NCBI GenBank assembly: GCA_905215805.1
Contig: CAJMRL010000002.1
Span: 170,234-234,233 of the forward strand
Origin: an uncultured bacterium
Lineage (GTDB): Bacteria > Bacillota > Clostridia > UBA1381
Length of the DNA: 64,000 bases
Direction: 5' to 3'
Below are positions 42,774 through 52,396 of the stretch, in pieces. A program made the position numbers and the translations under genes. Position 1 is the first letter of the stretch. The number at the start of each line of letters is the position of its first letter. The notes beneath the pieces are model-generated. The model had not been told where the DNA came from, did no database searches, and saw nothing but the letters and a program-made list of their open reading frames with translations.

Positions 42774-43696
42774 CGACCAATAAATTCTCTGCAAAGCTGT
42801 ATTCCTTCAGCTAAAAAATCTTTATCGGCATCAAGCCAGTGGATACGTTTATCGCGCCTGAACCATGTGAGCTGACGTTTTGCGTATCTTCTGGAGCTTT
42901 GTTTTATAAGATTCACTGTATCTTCAAGGCTCATATTTCCTTCAAAATAATCGATGACTTCTTTATAGCCGATGCCCTTCATGGAATTAAGCTCTTTTGT
43001 ATAGCCCATCTCCATAAGGCACTTCACTTCATCAAGCAGTCCGTCGTTTAGCATGATATCAACTCTCTTGTTTATTCGGTCATATAAGACCTCCCTGTCC
43101 CATTTTACACACAGTATAAGCGGTTCATATCTTGATTCTTTTTGCTTTGTTATTTCCTGATGCTCGGATATGGGTATACCTGTAGTCCGATAAAATTCTA
43201 TAGCGCGGACTATACGGCGAAGATTTCCGGGATGGAGTCGTTGTGCGCTTACGGGATCGAATTCTTTGAGTATATCAAGGAGATACTGTGAGCTGTGCTG
43301 CTTAGCAAGCTCATTAAGCTCCTCCCGCAGTTTATAGTCAGTCTCTATTTCGCCGAAGGTTATATCATTCACGACAGAATTGATATAAAGTCCTGTACCT
43401 CCGCACATAATAGGGATTTTACCACGTGAGGCAATTTCGGCTATTATCTTGTGGGCAAGCTCCGTATAGTCGGCGACGCTGAATTCCTCATCAGGCTCAA
43501 GAAAATCTATAAGATGATGCTTCGCTTCGGACTGTTCCTCAAGAGTAGGCTTTGCTGAACCTATATTCATATATTTATATATCTGCATACTGTCGGCGTT
43601 AACGATTTCTCCGTTTACAGATTTAGCAATATCGATGGCAAGCCGTGTTTTTCCTGAAGCAGTCGGACCTGCGACAACAATAAGTTTTTGTTTCAT
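42770..43696 (-). CDS. miaA: tRNA dimethylallyltransferase
   Basis: 308 residues. P-loop GPTASGKTRLAIDIA at about 8-22, DSMQIYKYMNIGSAKPT near 35, GGTGLYINSV near 100 and SRRYAKRQLTWFRRD near 272 are classic MiaA motifs. It adds dimethylallyl to N6 of A37 in tRNAs that read UNN codons. The start overlaps the mutL stop by four bases, the mutL-miaA order seen in many bacteria, though hfq does not follow here. Confidence 0.97.
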   Translation of the reverse strand: MKQKLIVVAGPTASGKTRLAIDIAKSVNGEIVNADSMQIYKYMNIGSAKPTLEEQSEAKHHLIDFLEPDEEFSVADYTELAHKIIAEIASRGKIPIMCGGTGLYINSVVNDITFGEIETDYKLREELNELAKQHSSQYLLDILKEFDPVSAQRLHPGNLRRIVRAIEFYRTTGIPISEHQEITKQKESRYEPLILCVKWDREVLYDRINKRVDIMLNDGLLDEVKCLMEMGYTKELNSMKGIGYKEVIDYFEGNMSLEDTVNLIKQSSRRYAKRQLTWFRRDKRIHWLDADKDFLAEGIQLCREFIGR

Positions 43697-45756
43697 ACTA
43701 TACGTTTAAATTCCTTTTCAATTTCTTTTTGACTCATAGTTATAATAATAGGTCTGCCGTGAGGGCAGGTATTAATATTTTTTAGCCTTAATACATTCCG
43801 CACAAGAGTTTCCATTTCCTGAGTGCTAAGATGATGATTGGCTTTGATAGCTGATTTGCAGGCAATGGTATAGAGCATACGTTCATGTTTTTCTGTGATA
43901 AGCTCATGCTTCAATACAGATGCATTCGTTACAAGCTCAAGAAGCAGCTCTTCTACTTCTCCCGGATCCAAATCTCCCGGAGCGCTTCTTACTATGACTT
44001 CATTGTCACCGAATTCATCGCATTCAAATCCCATATTCTGAAGTTCATTTTGTACTTCAAAAAAGGCGGAAAACTCGGAAGGAGTCATTTTAACTATTAC
44101 AGGTTCAATTAGAATCTGTGACATTATTTGCTTATTTGCCAACCCTTTTTTTAACTCCTCGTACTTAAGTCTTTCATGAGCTGCATGTTGGTCGATGAGC
44201 AGCATTTTATCTCCTTTTTCAGCTATAATATAAGTGCTGAATACTTGGCCAACTATTTTAAAATATTCGTCTATAAATACGTTGTCTTGTGTTTCAACAT
44301 TAATTTCATTAGTATTTATAATCGGATTAATATCAGTTGAATCTGTATCGGTCTCCGGATTTTTTGATTCCGATGTTGCTTGCTGGGTAAAATTATTCAT
44401 TTCTGAATAATTATTTGATATCGCAGCTGAAGGTGTTGAGATTATTTCGTAGTGGTCCGATGTACTGATATTGGATTTGGTATTTATATCGGCGTCATTA
44501 TAAAATACAGGAGGAGTGCTTGGTGCAACTGTATTTGTATTAGGAGTGCTGTCATTAAAAAATACCATTTTATTCTGTTTAGCGGGCATACCTGCATGGA
44601 CGGAAGAACGGTTTTCTTCTTTAGATGTTGAACTGCTGTATGATTGTGCCGGTTTTATATCGGGCGATTGCTTTACAGATGGAATATCAACTTGTTCAAC
44701 TGCGGTATCACGCTTAAACAATACCTCGCCGGTATTCTTGTCTATTCTTTCTATTTCTGGAACGTTTGGCAAAGCATACAACGCATTTTTTACTGCATAA
44801 TAGACTGCATTGCGTACTGCTTTTTCATTTGCAAATTTTACCTCAAGCTTTGTAGGATGCACATTTATATCCATAAATGACGGGTCAATTTGAATATTCA
44901 GTACAGCCATAGGGAATTTGCCTATCATAATTTGATTTTTATACGCATCCTCGACCGCGCGTATTATGAGCGCGCTTTTTATGTAGCGCTTGTTTACAAA
45001 AAAGCTCTGATAATTTCTGTTCGGACGTGTAAGAGTGCCTTTTCCGATAAGACCTGTAACATGTATACCATTTTCTTCATAATCAACTTCAAGTGTTCCC
45101 TTGGCATAGTCCTTTCCGTAAGCAGTATATACTGCATTTTTTAGACTGCTGTCTCCCGGGGAGAATAGTTTATCCTTGCCGTTTACAGTCAGCTTAAAGG
45201 ATATTTCCGGATGTGCAAATATAAATCTTGTCATTATATCGGTTATATATCCGGCTTCGGTAGCGTCCTTTTTTAAAAATTTTAGTCTTGCCGGAGTATT
45301 ATAAAATAAATCCTCGGCTATAATGCTTGTACCATCAGGAATACCCGCTTCTTCAGAGGACAGTATTTCTCCTCCGCGGCAGGTAACACATATACCTATA
45401 TGATCCTCATGACGCTTTGTAAAAAGGCTTACTTTTGCAACTGCCCCTATGGAAGAGAGGGCTTCTCCACGGAACCCGAGAGTATATATTGCGTCAAGAT
45501 CATTTTCGGTTTGTATTTTGCTTGTCGCGTGACGCAGAAAACATATTTTGGCGTCATCAGCGCTCATGCCGCAGCCGTTATCGCTTACGCGCATATATGT
45601 CACGCCGCCGTTTTTTATTTCAACGGTAATGTTTGTTGCTCCGGCGTCAATGCTGTTTTCGACAAGCTCCTTAATGACGCTTGCAGGACGTTCAACAACC
45701 TCTCCGGCAGCTATTTTATTTGATATTTCTGTATCTAATACGTGAATTAATCCCAT
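43693..45756 (-). CDS. mutL: DNA mismatch repair protein MutL with endonuclease motif
   Basis: 687 residues from the ATG at 45756 (GAAAGGA 7 bases upstream; a GTG at 45771 lies before that site). The N-terminal GHKL ATPase shows IAAGEVVERPASVIKELVENS, DNGCGM and GFRGEALSSIGAVAKV. A long serine- and asparagine-rich linker spans about 345-490. The C-terminal domain carries DQHAAHERLKYEEL, the metal-dependent nicking motif of MutL proteins from bacteria without MutH, and CPHGRP near the end. mutS, usually adjacent, is absent from the window. Confidence 0.97.
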   Translation of the reverse strand: MGLIHVLDTEISNKIAAGEVVERPASVIKELVENSIDAGATNITVEIKNGGVTYMRVSDNGCGMSADDAKICFLRHATSKIQTENDLDAIYTLGFRGEALSSIGAVAKVSLFTKRHEDHIGICVTCRGGEILSSEEAGIPDGTSIIAEDLFYNTPARLKFLKKDATEAGYITDIMTRFIFAHPEISFKLTVNGKDKLFSPGDSSLKNAVYTAYGKDYAKGTLEVDYEENGIHVTGLIGKGTLTRPNRNYQSFFVNKRYIKSALIIRAVEDAYKNQIMIGKFPMAVLNIQIDPSFMDINVHPTKLEVKFANEKAVRNAVYYAVKNALYALPNVPEIERIDKNTGEVLFKRDTAVEQVDIPSVKQSPDIKPAQSYSSSTSKEENRSSVHAGMPAKQNKMVFFNDSTPNTNTVAPSTPPVFYNDADINTKSNISTSDHYEIISTPSAAISNNYSEMNNFTQQATSESKNPETDTDSTDINPIINTNEINVETQDNVFIDEYFKIVGQVFSTYIIAEKGDKMLLIDQHAAHERLKYEELKKGLANKQIMSQILIEPVIVKMTPSEFSAFFEVQNELQNMGFECDEFGDNEVIVRSAPGDLDPGEVEELLLELVTNASVLKHELITEKHERMLYTIACKSAIKANHHLSTQEMETLVRNVLRLKNINTCPHGRPIIITMSQKEIEKEFKRIV

Positions 45757-45795
45757 AGTATTTCCTTTCACAAATTCAATGAATCATCAAATATT

Positions 45796-45824
45796 ATTAT
45801 AACATTCAAAATAATAATTGTCAA
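45796..45824 (-). promoter_or_regulatory. mutL-miaA promoter
   Basis: Read on minus: TTGACA (45824-45819), 17-base spacer, TATAAT (45801-45796). Perfect consensus. Confidence 0.85.
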
Positions 45825-45965
45825 ATTATATTTATTAAAAAATGTCAGCGATTCTGAAGATTATTTGTATTAAAATTTTTGTATAAATGTGTTCATATCT
45901 TGTCTTAGCAATATACAGCAACAAATACAAATATTTAGTTTAGTACAAATTAAAACAATATTGTT

Positions 45966-45994
45966 TTGCAAAAAACATAAAAATATGTTATAAT
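45966..45994 (+). promoter_or_regulatory. sbcDC promoter
   Basis: TTGCAA (45966-45971), 17-base spacer, TATAAT (45989-45994). Confidence 0.7.
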
Positions 45995-46034
45995 TATAGA
46001 TAATAAAATTATATAAAATAGGAGCAGTTTTTGT

Positions 46035-47150
46035 ATGAAATTTATACATATATCAGATTTACATATAGGAAAACGTATGGGAGAATATTCCCTTGAGGAT
46101 GATCATAGATACATACTTAATCAAATAGTTAAAATTGCAGAATATGAAGATGTTGATGCTGTAGTTATAGCCGGAGATGTTTATGATAAACCTAATCCAA
46201 GCGGTAAAAGCGTAGAGATATTTGATGATTTTTTAACGGATATTTCAGCTGGCGGAAGAGCAGTATTAATTATAAGCGGAAATCATGATTCACAGGAGCG
46301 TATAGGCTATGCTTCGAGGCTTCTCACTAAAAATAATATTTATATTGCCGGAGAGATAGAAAGAGATGTGATGAAGGTAGAAATAAAGGGAGTTGATTTT
46401 TATCTTTTGCCTTATATACGTCCGGTTTATGTACGCAGGTTTTTTGATGATCAGAAAATAGAAACATATGATGATGCAGTAAGGCTTATGCTTGAGAATA
46501 TAATACCGGATAAAAAGAGTGTGCTTGTGGCACATCAGTTTGTAACGTCTTCTTCATCTCGTACCGAAAGAACAGATTCGGAAACGATTTCTGTAGGCGG
46601 TCAGGATAATATCAGTGCTGAAATTTTTGATAAGTTTGATTATGTAGCGCTGGGACATCTTCATCGTGCTCAATGCATTGGAAATGATAAAATACGCTAT
46701 TGCGGCACACCGCTTAAATTTTCAAAATCTGAGGTCAATGATATAAAGAGCGTTACGGTAGTGGATACAGATAATGATATGAGCTATAAAACAGTTGAGA
46801 TTATTCCGAAAAGGGATGTAAGAGCGGTAAAAGGAAAAATAGACGAGCTTTTACGGGCGGCAGTCAATGATAAAGAGGGAAAAGAGGATTATATATATGT
46901 AACGCTTACCGATGATGAGGAAGTAATGGATGCGGCGGAGAGAGTGAGGGAAATATATCATAATTTTGTGCAAATAGATTTTTGTAATAGGCGTTATCAA
47001 TTTGATAATGAGATATATTCCGAGGCAATTTCAGACGAAAAAACAGAGGTTGAGATGTTTGAAGAATTTTATGAGCTTCTCAATAATGAGCAAATGACCG
47101 AGAAAGAAAGGAATATAATATTAGAGTTAATGGAGGATAAGGAAATATGA
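46035..47150 (+). CDS. sbcD: exonuclease subunit SbcD (Mre11 type)
   Basis: 371 residues. Metallophosphatase motifs are in order: ISDLHIGKRM near 6, AGDVYDKPNPSG near 46, ISGNHDSQER near 80, VAHQFV near 160 and LGHLHRAQ near 207, giving the two-metal nuclease centre. With SbcC it cleaves hairpin and blocked DNA ends during replication repair. GGAGCAG precedes the start. It overlaps sbcC by four bases. Confidence 0.96.
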   Translation: MKFIHISDLHIGKRMGEYSLEDDHRYILNQIVKIAEYEDVDAVVIAGDVYDKPNPSGKSVEIFDDFLTDISAGGRAVLIISGNHDSQERIGYASRLLTKNNIYIAGEIERDVMKVEIKGVDFYLLPYIRPVYVRRFFDDQKIETYDDAVRLMLENIIPDKKSVLVAHQFVTSSSSRTERTDSETISVGGQDNISAEIFDKFDYVALGHLHRAQCIGNDKIRYCGTPLKFSKSEVNDIKSVTVVDTDNDMSYKTVEIIPKRDVRAVKGKIDELLRAAVNDKEGKEDYIYVTLTDDEEVMDAAERVREIYHNFVQIDFCNRRYQFDNEIYSEAISDEKTEVEMFEEFYELLNNEQMTEKERNIILELMEDKEI

Positions 47151-50100
47151 AGCCGTTAAAGCTTACAATAAGTGCGTTTGGTCCGTATGCGGAAGAAACG
47201 GTTATTGATTTTGAGAAAATAAACAGTGGACTTTATGTAATTACGGGGAAAACCGGCGCTGGAAAGACAACGATATTTGATGCTATAACCTTTGCTCTTT
47301 ACGGAGAGGCAAGCGGAGATGACAGAAAGAAAAATATGTTAAGGAGCGATTTTGCAAATGATAATACAAAAACATTTGTGGAGCTTGAATTTCGGCATAA
47401 AAATAAATGGTACAAAATAAGACGTAATCCCGAATATGTCAAAGCTGTGAAAGGAACAACAATAAAAGCCGATGCGGAATTGGTAGATGAATACGGAAAT
47501 GTAATAGCGGTAAAAACTAAAAACGTTACAAAAGCCGCAGAAGAAATAACAGGTATAAATCGAGTACAATTTACTCAGATAGCAATGATAGCACAGGGAG
47601 AATTCAAAAAACTGCTTTGTGCCGGAACGGAAGAAAGAGGAGAAATTTTTCGGAGAATATTCGGAACTGAAAAGCTGCTTAATATGCAAAACGAGCTTAA
47701 GCAGAGATATTTAGAAAAGAATAAGGAATGCGAAAAAGTAAAGGCTAAATTGTCTGCGCTTTCTCAGACGGTGATGGGAGATATCGAGTTCGATATAGTA
47801 AATGCTCCGGAAATGTATGATAATGAGCTGGATGAGCTTATAAAGGCTGCAAGTAATGAAGAGAAAGAATTGAATGCGGTATATAAGAAAATCAATGAGG
47901 AAGCAAATGATTTACAAAAGCAGATTATAAAAGGGGAGGAGGGTAACAGTAAAATTGCTGAGCTCGAAAAAGAGAAGAAACATCTTGAGCAAATCAAGCT
48001 TCAAGAGCGTGAAATAAGATATAAAAACGAAAAGCTTAAAATATATGAAACCGTATATAATGAGATAAAGCCTGTTTATGAAGAGCAGATGAGGAATAAG
48101 AGGAATATGCTTGAGCTTGATGCGGCAGTTAAAAGAGATACGGAATATATTTCAGAAGGAAGAAATAAAGTAAAAATACTGGAACAGAACTATGCAAAGA
48201 GCATTGAAAATGAGGGGGATATAAAGGCTTTAAGAGCAAATGCGGCGGAAATAAATGCGACATTGGCAGACTATGAAGAATTTGAGATAAAGAAGAATGA
48301 ATATACCAAGCTTGAACAAGAATATAAAAATAATAAGCAATTAATGTTGGGTATTCAGCAGCATCAGGAAAGCCTGAATGATAAGATTATAAAACTAAAA
48401 GAAGAGCAAAAAGAACTCTCGGGTGCGGAGGCAGAGCTTGAAAGGGAAAGTGTGAATGCTGAAAAAAGCAAAATAAGACTGGAGGAAATAGGTGTTCTTG
48501 AGAATAATATTTCTATTTTAAAAAAGAAAGAAAAGGCATTGCATAATACGGAACAAGTATATATCAATAATATGCAGATATATGAGAGGAAATCGGAATA
48601 TGCGGATAAGCTTGAGAGAGCCTTTCTTGATGCACAGGCAGGCGTATTGTCTTCAAAGCTTAAGGAGGGAGAGCCATGCCCGGTATGCGGTTCTGTACAT
48701 CATCCTAATCCTGCAGCGGTATCAGCTGATGTGCCGTCGGAAGAAGGATTAAGAGAAGCAAGAGAAGCCGCTGAATTGGCAGGTAAGGAGGCGCGGTTAT
48801 CATCAGAAAAAAGTGCGGCACAAAAAGCGGAATTTAAAACGTTATATAAAAACGTGAAAAAAAATGCGGAGATGCTGGGGATAGAAGATATAGGAAAAAT
48901 TTTTGAAGAATCTCAGAATGCTAAAAAGAAGTATGAGGATATGCAGAATATAAAATCGTCTGCCGAAAAGAAGTTTGCAAGATACAGACAAATTATACAG
49001 CTTACAGAGGAGGATGAGAATAAATATAAAAAATACGAGCAAGAGCTGAATTTTATTAAAGAGTCGGTACATGAACAGGAGCGGAAACTTTCAGGTATGA
49101 GGTCGGCAATCGATCAGATTGGGAAAAGACTTGTATATGGAAGTGTTGGCGGTGCGATGGATCAAATAGAAAAATTGACTCGAAAAGCAGATATTCTTGC
49201 AAATGAGATAAATGAAGCACGGGATAAGCTTAACAGATTCAATACATATATAGAAAAAACAAAAGCTATTTTAGAGGAGAATACTCTAAAGCTTATAGAC
49301 GCAAAGGATAAGTACGATAAAAGTTTAAGAGCCTTTTCAGAGCTGCTTTTTAAATATGGACTGAAAAATGAAAATGAATTTTTGGAAAATATCAAGACGC
49401 TTTCGGAGATAGAAAAAATGCGGAACGATATCCAGAGCTTTGAAAAAGAAATGGCGGCGGCAGTTAAAACTGTTACGATGCTTGAAAAGAGTGCTAAAGG
49501 GATAATATACTGCGATGTTGAGGAACTTATAAAAAAATACAATGAAAAACTCGAGCTTGCAGAAGAGTATTCAGAAAGGATCAAAATTATAAATCATAAA
49601 GTGAATACAAATTCTGATGCCCAAATGCGTATAAAAGCGGCACGAAAGGAATATATGGGTAAGGCGGAGGAGTATATGCTTTATAAAAAGCTGTCCGACA
49701 CCGCAAATGGAAATATTACAGGTAAGCAAAAAATAAAATTTGAACAGTATATACAGGCTGCATATTTTGACAGAATACTTAATGCGGCAAATAAGCGTCT
49801 TGAAAAAATGAGCGGACGCTATGAGCTTGTAAGACGCAGGGATTCGAGAAATAATTCATCCAAAACAGGACTTGATTTGGATATACTTGATAACTATACG
49901 GGGCGCTGCCGTGATGTAAGGACGCTTTCGGGAGGCGAATCGTTTATGGCGTCGATGGCTCTTGCACTCGGATTGTCGGATATTGTGGAGAGTGCTGCCG
50001 GCGGCGTACAGATTGATGCAGTTTTTATAGACGAAGGCTTCGGATCTCTTGACTCGGATGCGCTTGAAAAGGCAATGTCGGTATTAAATGAGCTGTCGGC

Positions 50101-50215
50101 AGGAGATAGGCTGGTGGGGGTTATATCGCATGTTGAAACACTTTATAACGAAATAGATAAAAGAATTCAGGTGATCAGCTCTCCTTGCGGAAGCAGCGTA
50201 AAATTAGGAGTATAA
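47147..50215 (+). CDS. sbcC: exonuclease subunit SbcC (Rad50 type)
   Basis: 1022 residues. Walker A GKTGAGKTTIFDAITFALYGEASG lies near 34 (read in two halves around the lysine). Long coiled coils flank the zinc hook CPVCGSVHHP near residue 510. The C-terminal signature and Walker B region are LSGGESFMASMALALGLSD near 925 and AVFIDEGFGSLD near 957. The protein is an ATPase that folds back on itself and joins SbcD as a DNA-end processing complex. It starts within the end of sbcD. Confidence 0.96.
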   Translation: MKPLKLTISAFGPYAEETVIDFEKINSGLYVITGKTGAGKTTIFDAITFALYGEASGDDRKKNMLRSDFANDNTKTFVELEFRHKNKWYKIRRNPEYVKAVKGTTIKADAELVDEYGNVIAVKTKNVTKAAEEITGINRVQFTQIAMIAQGEFKKLLCAGTEERGEIFRRIFGTEKLLNMQNELKQRYLEKNKECEKVKAKLSALSQTVMGDIEFDIVNAPEMYDNELDELIKAASNEEKELNAVYKKINEEANDLQKQIIKGEEGNSKIAELEKEKKHLEQIKLQEREIRYKNEKLKIYETVYNEIKPVYEEQMRNKRNMLELDAAVKRDTEYISEGRNKVKILEQNYAKSIENEGDIKALRANAAEINATLADYEEFEIKKNEYTKLEQEYKNNKQLMLGIQQHQESLNDKIIKLKEEQKELSGAEAELERESVNAEKSKIRLEEIGVLENNISILKKKEKALHNTEQVYINNMQIYERKSEYADKLERAFLDAQAGVLSSKLKEGEPCPVCGSVHHPNPAAVSADVPSEEGLREAREAAELAGKEARLSSEKSAAQKAEFKTLYKNVKKNAEMLGIEDIGKIFEESQNAKKKYEDMQNIKSSAEKKFARYRQIIQLTEEDENKYKKYEQELNFIKESVHEQERKLSGMRSAIDQIGKRLVYGSVGGAMDQIEKLTRKADILANEINEARDKLNRFNTYIEKTKAILEENTLKLIDAKDKYDKSLRAFSELLFKYGLKNENEFLENIKTLSEIEKMRNDIQSFEKEMAAAVKTVTMLEKSAKGIIYCDVEELIKKYNEKLELAEEYSERIKIINHKVNTNSDAQMRIKAARKEYMGKAEEYMLYKKLSDTANGNITGKQKIKFEQYIQAAYFDRILNAANKRLEKMSGRYELVRRRDSRNNSSKTGLDLDILDNYTGRCRDVRTLSGGESFMASMALALGLSDIVESAAGGVQIDAVFIDEGFGSLDSDALEKAMSVLNELSAGDRLVGVISHVETLYNEIDKRIQVISSPCGSSVKLGV

Positions 50216-50262
50216 TTATATACCGTTTGGTTACAAAATTATGCCCATTTAGTACATTTGCA

Positions 50263-50291
50263 TTGAAAATTTTGTCGCATAGAAGTATAAT
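50263..50291 (+). promoter_or_regulatory. promoter of the NfeD-SPFH genes
   Basis: TTGAAA (50263-50268), 17-base spacer, TATAAT (50286-50291). Confidence 0.75.
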
Positions 50292-50350
50292 AATGTTAGC
50301 CGGTTAGAAAAATATCAAAAAATATCATTATGAGGAAGGGAGTGTGTGAT

Positions 50351-50782
50351 ATGGATATGAATGTTGTATGGCTGGCGGGAGTGATAGCCTTTGTAGTGCT
50401 TGAAGCGGTTACATATCAGCTCGTATCAATATGGTTTGCATTTGGAGCGGCAGGAGCGCTTATTGCATCGTTGTGCGGAGCGGGAATTTACTTACAGCTG
50501 GGAATTTTTCTGGCAATCGCTATACTGCTTTTATTGATTTTGCGACCGTTTTCGATTAAGCTGGTGAAGCATCCGGATGTAAAAACAAATGCTGACAGTC
50601 TTATCGGCAAGCAGGTGCTTATCACAGAGGAGGTAAATAATATAAGCGGTCATGGCAAAGGGAAAGTAAACGGTATGACATGGACGGTAAGAAGCGAGGA
50701 TAACGAAGTAATATCCGAGGGAGCCTTGCCGGAGGTAGTAAGAATTGAGGGAGTAAAATTAATTGTAAAGGGAGGAAAATAA
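50351..50782 (+). CDS. NfeD-like membrane protein
   Basis: 143 residues from the ATG at 50351 (GGGAG 8 bases before). Two to three hydrophobic segments fill residues 1-70 (VVWLAGVIAFVVLEAVTY; FGAAGALIASLCGAGIY; LQLGIFLAIAILLLLIL). The soluble C-terminal OB-fold domain runs from about 80 (DSLIGKQVLITEEVNN, GKVNGMTWTVRSED). This short NfeD1b form typically pairs with an SPFH protein; that gene starts one base after this one ends. The pair is thought to organise membrane microdomains. Confidence 0.9.
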   Translation: MDMNVVWLAGVIAFVVLEAVTYQLVSIWFAFGAAGALIASLCGAGIYLQLGIFLAIAILLLLILRPFSIKLVKHPDVKTNADSLIGKQVLITEEVNNISGHGKGKVNGMTWTVRSEDNEVISEGALPEVVRIEGVKLIVKGGK

Positions 50783-50783
50783 A

Positions 50784-51662
50784 ATGATTGTATTTATCTT
50801 TGCATTAATAGTATTAATTTTAATTATTCTTATATTGAATATTAAAATAGTTCCTCAGGCTCATTCGTATGTAATAGAGCGTTTGGGAGGATACTATGCC
50901 ACATGGGGTACTGGACTGCATTTTAAAATTCCGTTTGTTGACCGTATTTCAAAAAAAGTAAGCATGAAAGAACAGGTAGTTGATTTCAAGCCTCAGCCGG
51001 TTATAACAGAGGATAATGTAACAATGCAGATAGATACGGTTGTTTACTATCAGATAACCGATCCGAAGCTTTATACATACGGCGTGGAGTATCCGATGAT
51101 GGCTATAGAGAATCTTACGGCAACGACGCTAAGAAATATAATAGGAGATATGGAGCTTGATGAGACCTTGACCTCAAGGGATGTGGTCAACACGAAGATG
51201 CGTTCTATTCTTGATGAAGCGACAGATCCATGGGGAATAAAAATAAACAGAGTAGAGCTAAAAAATATTACTCCTCCCAAAGAAATTCAAGATGCGATGG
51301 AACGTCAGATGAAAGCGGAAAGAGAAAGACGTGAAAGCATATTAAAGGCTGAGGGTGAGAAAAAGAGCGCTATTTTGATTGCAGAAGGCGAAAAGGAAAG
51401 TGCGATTCTTCGTGCCGAGGCAAAAAAGCAGGCCGCTATTAAGGTGGCAGAAGGTGAAGCAGAGGCTATACTTGCTGTTCAGAGCGCTGTTGCGGAAGGT
51501 ATAAAAAAGATAAATGAAGCTGATCCGCATGAAGGATACCTTACGATAAAATCACTGGAGGCATTTGAAAAAGCGGCTGACGGAAAGGCGACAAAGATAA
51601 TAATTCCGTCCGAGATACAAGGAATAGCAGGATTGGCTTCTTCAATAAAAGAGGCATTATAA
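50784..51662 (+). CDS. SPFH/stomatin-family membrane protein (QmcA-like)
   Basis: 292 residues. One N-terminal membrane helix (IFALIVLILIILILNI, about 3-19), then the SPFH/band-7 domain (VIERLGGYYATWGTGLHFKIPF, near 31-52; TLRNIIGDMELDETLTSRDVVN near 113), then a charged helical region with repeated ILKAEGEKKSAILIAEGEKE-like heptads (about 170-230) that drives oligomer formation. It partners the NfeD protein encoded just upstream. The role in membrane organisation or proteolysis control is inferred from the family. Confidence 0.93.
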   Translation: MIVFIFALIVLILIILILNIKIVPQAHSYVIERLGGYYATWGTGLHFKIPFVDRISKKVSMKEQVVDFKPQPVITEDNVTMQIDTVVYYQITDPKLYTYGVEYPMMAIENLTATTLRNIIGDMELDETLTSRDVVNTKMRSILDEATDPWGIKINRVELKNITPPKEIQDAMERQMKAERERRESILKAEGEKKSAILIAEGEKESAILRAEAKKQAAIKVAEGEAEAILAVQSAVAEGIKKINEADPHEGYLTIKSLEAFEKAADGKATKIIIPSEIQGIAGLASSIKEAL

Positions 51663-51685
51663 GTATAAAATCTACGGAGGAAAAT

Positions 51686-52396
51686 ATGCGCGCAGCTATA
51701 TGTGATGACGAGCAGGCTTGTTTGGAAGCGGAAGAAAAGCTAATTAAAGAAGCATTTATGCAAAAGGATATAAATTGCGGAATAGATTTATATAAAACTC
51801 CGGATGAGCTGCTTGCATCAGACATAAAATACGATATGATATTTCTCGATGTGGAAATGAAGGGAATGAACGGCATAGAAACCGCGGATAAAATTCACTC
51901 GAAAAATAAAAATACACTTATTTTCTTTGTCACAAATTACGAAGGATATATGGACGAAGCTCTTAATAAGCATGCCTTCAGATTTTGGACTAAGCCTATA
52001 AATCCGCAAAGGCTGCTCTATGGGATAGAATCGGCAATAAAAGAAATAGAAAGCGTTAGAGAGTATCTTGACGTTACAGTGGATAAAAAGCCTATAAGAA
52101 TACTTATGAAGGATATAATATTCGCATATGCAAAAAATAAGGAAACAGAAATAATCACTATAGACGAAGAAATAAAGGTCAGGGAGCCATTTAAATATAT
52201 ATGTGCAAGACTGAGTAAGGAATATTTTTGCAGCTCCCATGCAAGCTATATTATCAATATGAATTATGTTGTGCGGTATACATCTTCAGAGGTCATATGC
52301 CGCTACAAGGATAAATATTATACGGCATATATGTCTAAAAGACGTTATTCCTTGTTTGGAAAAAGATTTATAGAATGGATGGGGAGCAGCATATGA
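51686..52396 (+). CDS. LytTR-family response regulator
   Basis: 236 residues. The receiver domain (about 1-120) has acidic pair CDDEQ at 7-9, phospho-acceptor Asp in MIFLDVEMKGMNG near 54, and conserved Lys in FWTKPINPQ near 104. The LytTR DNA-binding domain follows (ILMKDIIFAYAKNKETEII; FCSSHASYIINMNYVV; SKRRYSLFGKRFIEWM). AgrA, VirR and similar regulators have this layout. It starts 23 bases after the SPFH gene and overlaps the kinase gene by four bases (ATGA). Confidence 0.93.
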   Translation: MRAAICDDEQACLEAEEKLIKEAFMQKDINCGIDLYKTPDELLASDIKYDMIFLDVEMKGMNGIETADKIHSKNKNTLIFFVTNYEGYMDEALNKHAFRFWTKPINPQRLLYGIESAIKEIESVREYLDVTVDKKPIRILMKDIIFAYAKNKETEIITIDEEIKVREPFKYICARLSKEYFCSSHASYIINMNYVVRYTSSEVICRYKDKYYTAYMSKRRYSLFGKRFIEWMGSSI